DNA from: Promethearchaeota archaeon
Lineage (GTDB): Archaea > Asgardarchaeota > Lokiarchaeia > Sigynarchaeales > SOKP01
Length of the DNA stretch: 6,222 nucleotides
Assembly: GCA_014729315.1 (NCBI GenBank)
Contig: WJKD01000691.1
Span: 1-6,222 of the forward strand
Direction of reading: 5' to 3'
The notes under the pieces are model-generated. The model was not told where the DNA came from and did not search any database. It saw nothing but the letters and a program-made list of their open reading frames with translations. The position numbers were made by a program, and so were the translations under genes. Of this stretch, positions 5,601 through 6,222 are shown in pieces. Each line of letters starts with the position of its first letter. Position 1 is the first letter of the stretch.

Positions 5601-5626
5601 AGTTATAATCCGAAAAGATTGTAACT
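5601..5626 (+). promoter_or_regulatory. 10-bp hairpin in the 16S leader
   Basis: AGTTATAATC (5601-5610) and GATTGTAACT (5617-5626) pair over ten positions, with one G-U wobble, around a 6-nt loop CGAAAA. A wobble rather than a break in the stem favours function as RNA. It ends about 80 nt before the mature 16S end, where leader folding or processing elements would be expected. Confidence 0.45.
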
Positions 5627-5705
5627 GAAGTAAGAAAACAATCCCAAAAAAAAATTCCTTGTTTCAATTCACTAAAAGAAACTTGTGACCAAAAATATAA
5701 TTATT

Positions 5706-6222
<517 letters not shown>

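Overview
The window looks like a piece of an AT-rich archaeal genome, most likely an Asgard archaeon of the Lokiarchaeia type. An archaeal 16S rRNA begins near 5708 with the domain-typical 5' end. A transcription factor B (TFIIB-type) gene fills the left edge. Two MglA-like Ras-superfamily GTPases and a tandem roadblock protein lie between them, and such families are expanded in Asgard genomes. The phylum call is inference; archaeal identity is well supported by the 16S and TFB.

Layout. Positions 1-985 (minus): a TFB gene, cut at its C-terminus by the window edge. 986-1220: intergenic, with a promoter-like TATA and a perfect 8-bp hairpin. 1221-1460 (plus): a 79-aa protein of unknown function. 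1461-1655: a long imperfect hairpin and a second small stem in the probable leader of the next gene. 1656-2345 (plus): MglA-like GTPase A. 2346-2595: a 31-nt inverted repeat and repeated AAGGT boxes around a TATA element. 2596-2775 (plus): a 59-aa winged-helix-like protein. 2776-2893: T-tracts on both strands, the expected terminators of the two converging units. 2894-5388 (minus): three tightly packed genes, read in the order tandem roadblock protein, unknown 297-aa protein, MglA-like GTPase B. 5389-5707: divergent promoters and the 16S leader. 5708-6222 (plus): the first ~515 nt of 16S rRNA.

How the genes may work together. The minus-strand trio resembles the bacterial mglB-mglA pairing, where a roadblock protein regulates a small GTPase, with an unrecognised protein inserted between the two. 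Spacings of 14 nt or less (6 nt before the GTPase) and a ribosome binding site overlapping the preceding stop codon argue for one transcript and a shared complex. GTPase A sits alone on the opposite strand. The small winged-helix protein lies next to symmetric boxes over its own promoter, so autoregulation is a reasonable but untested guess.
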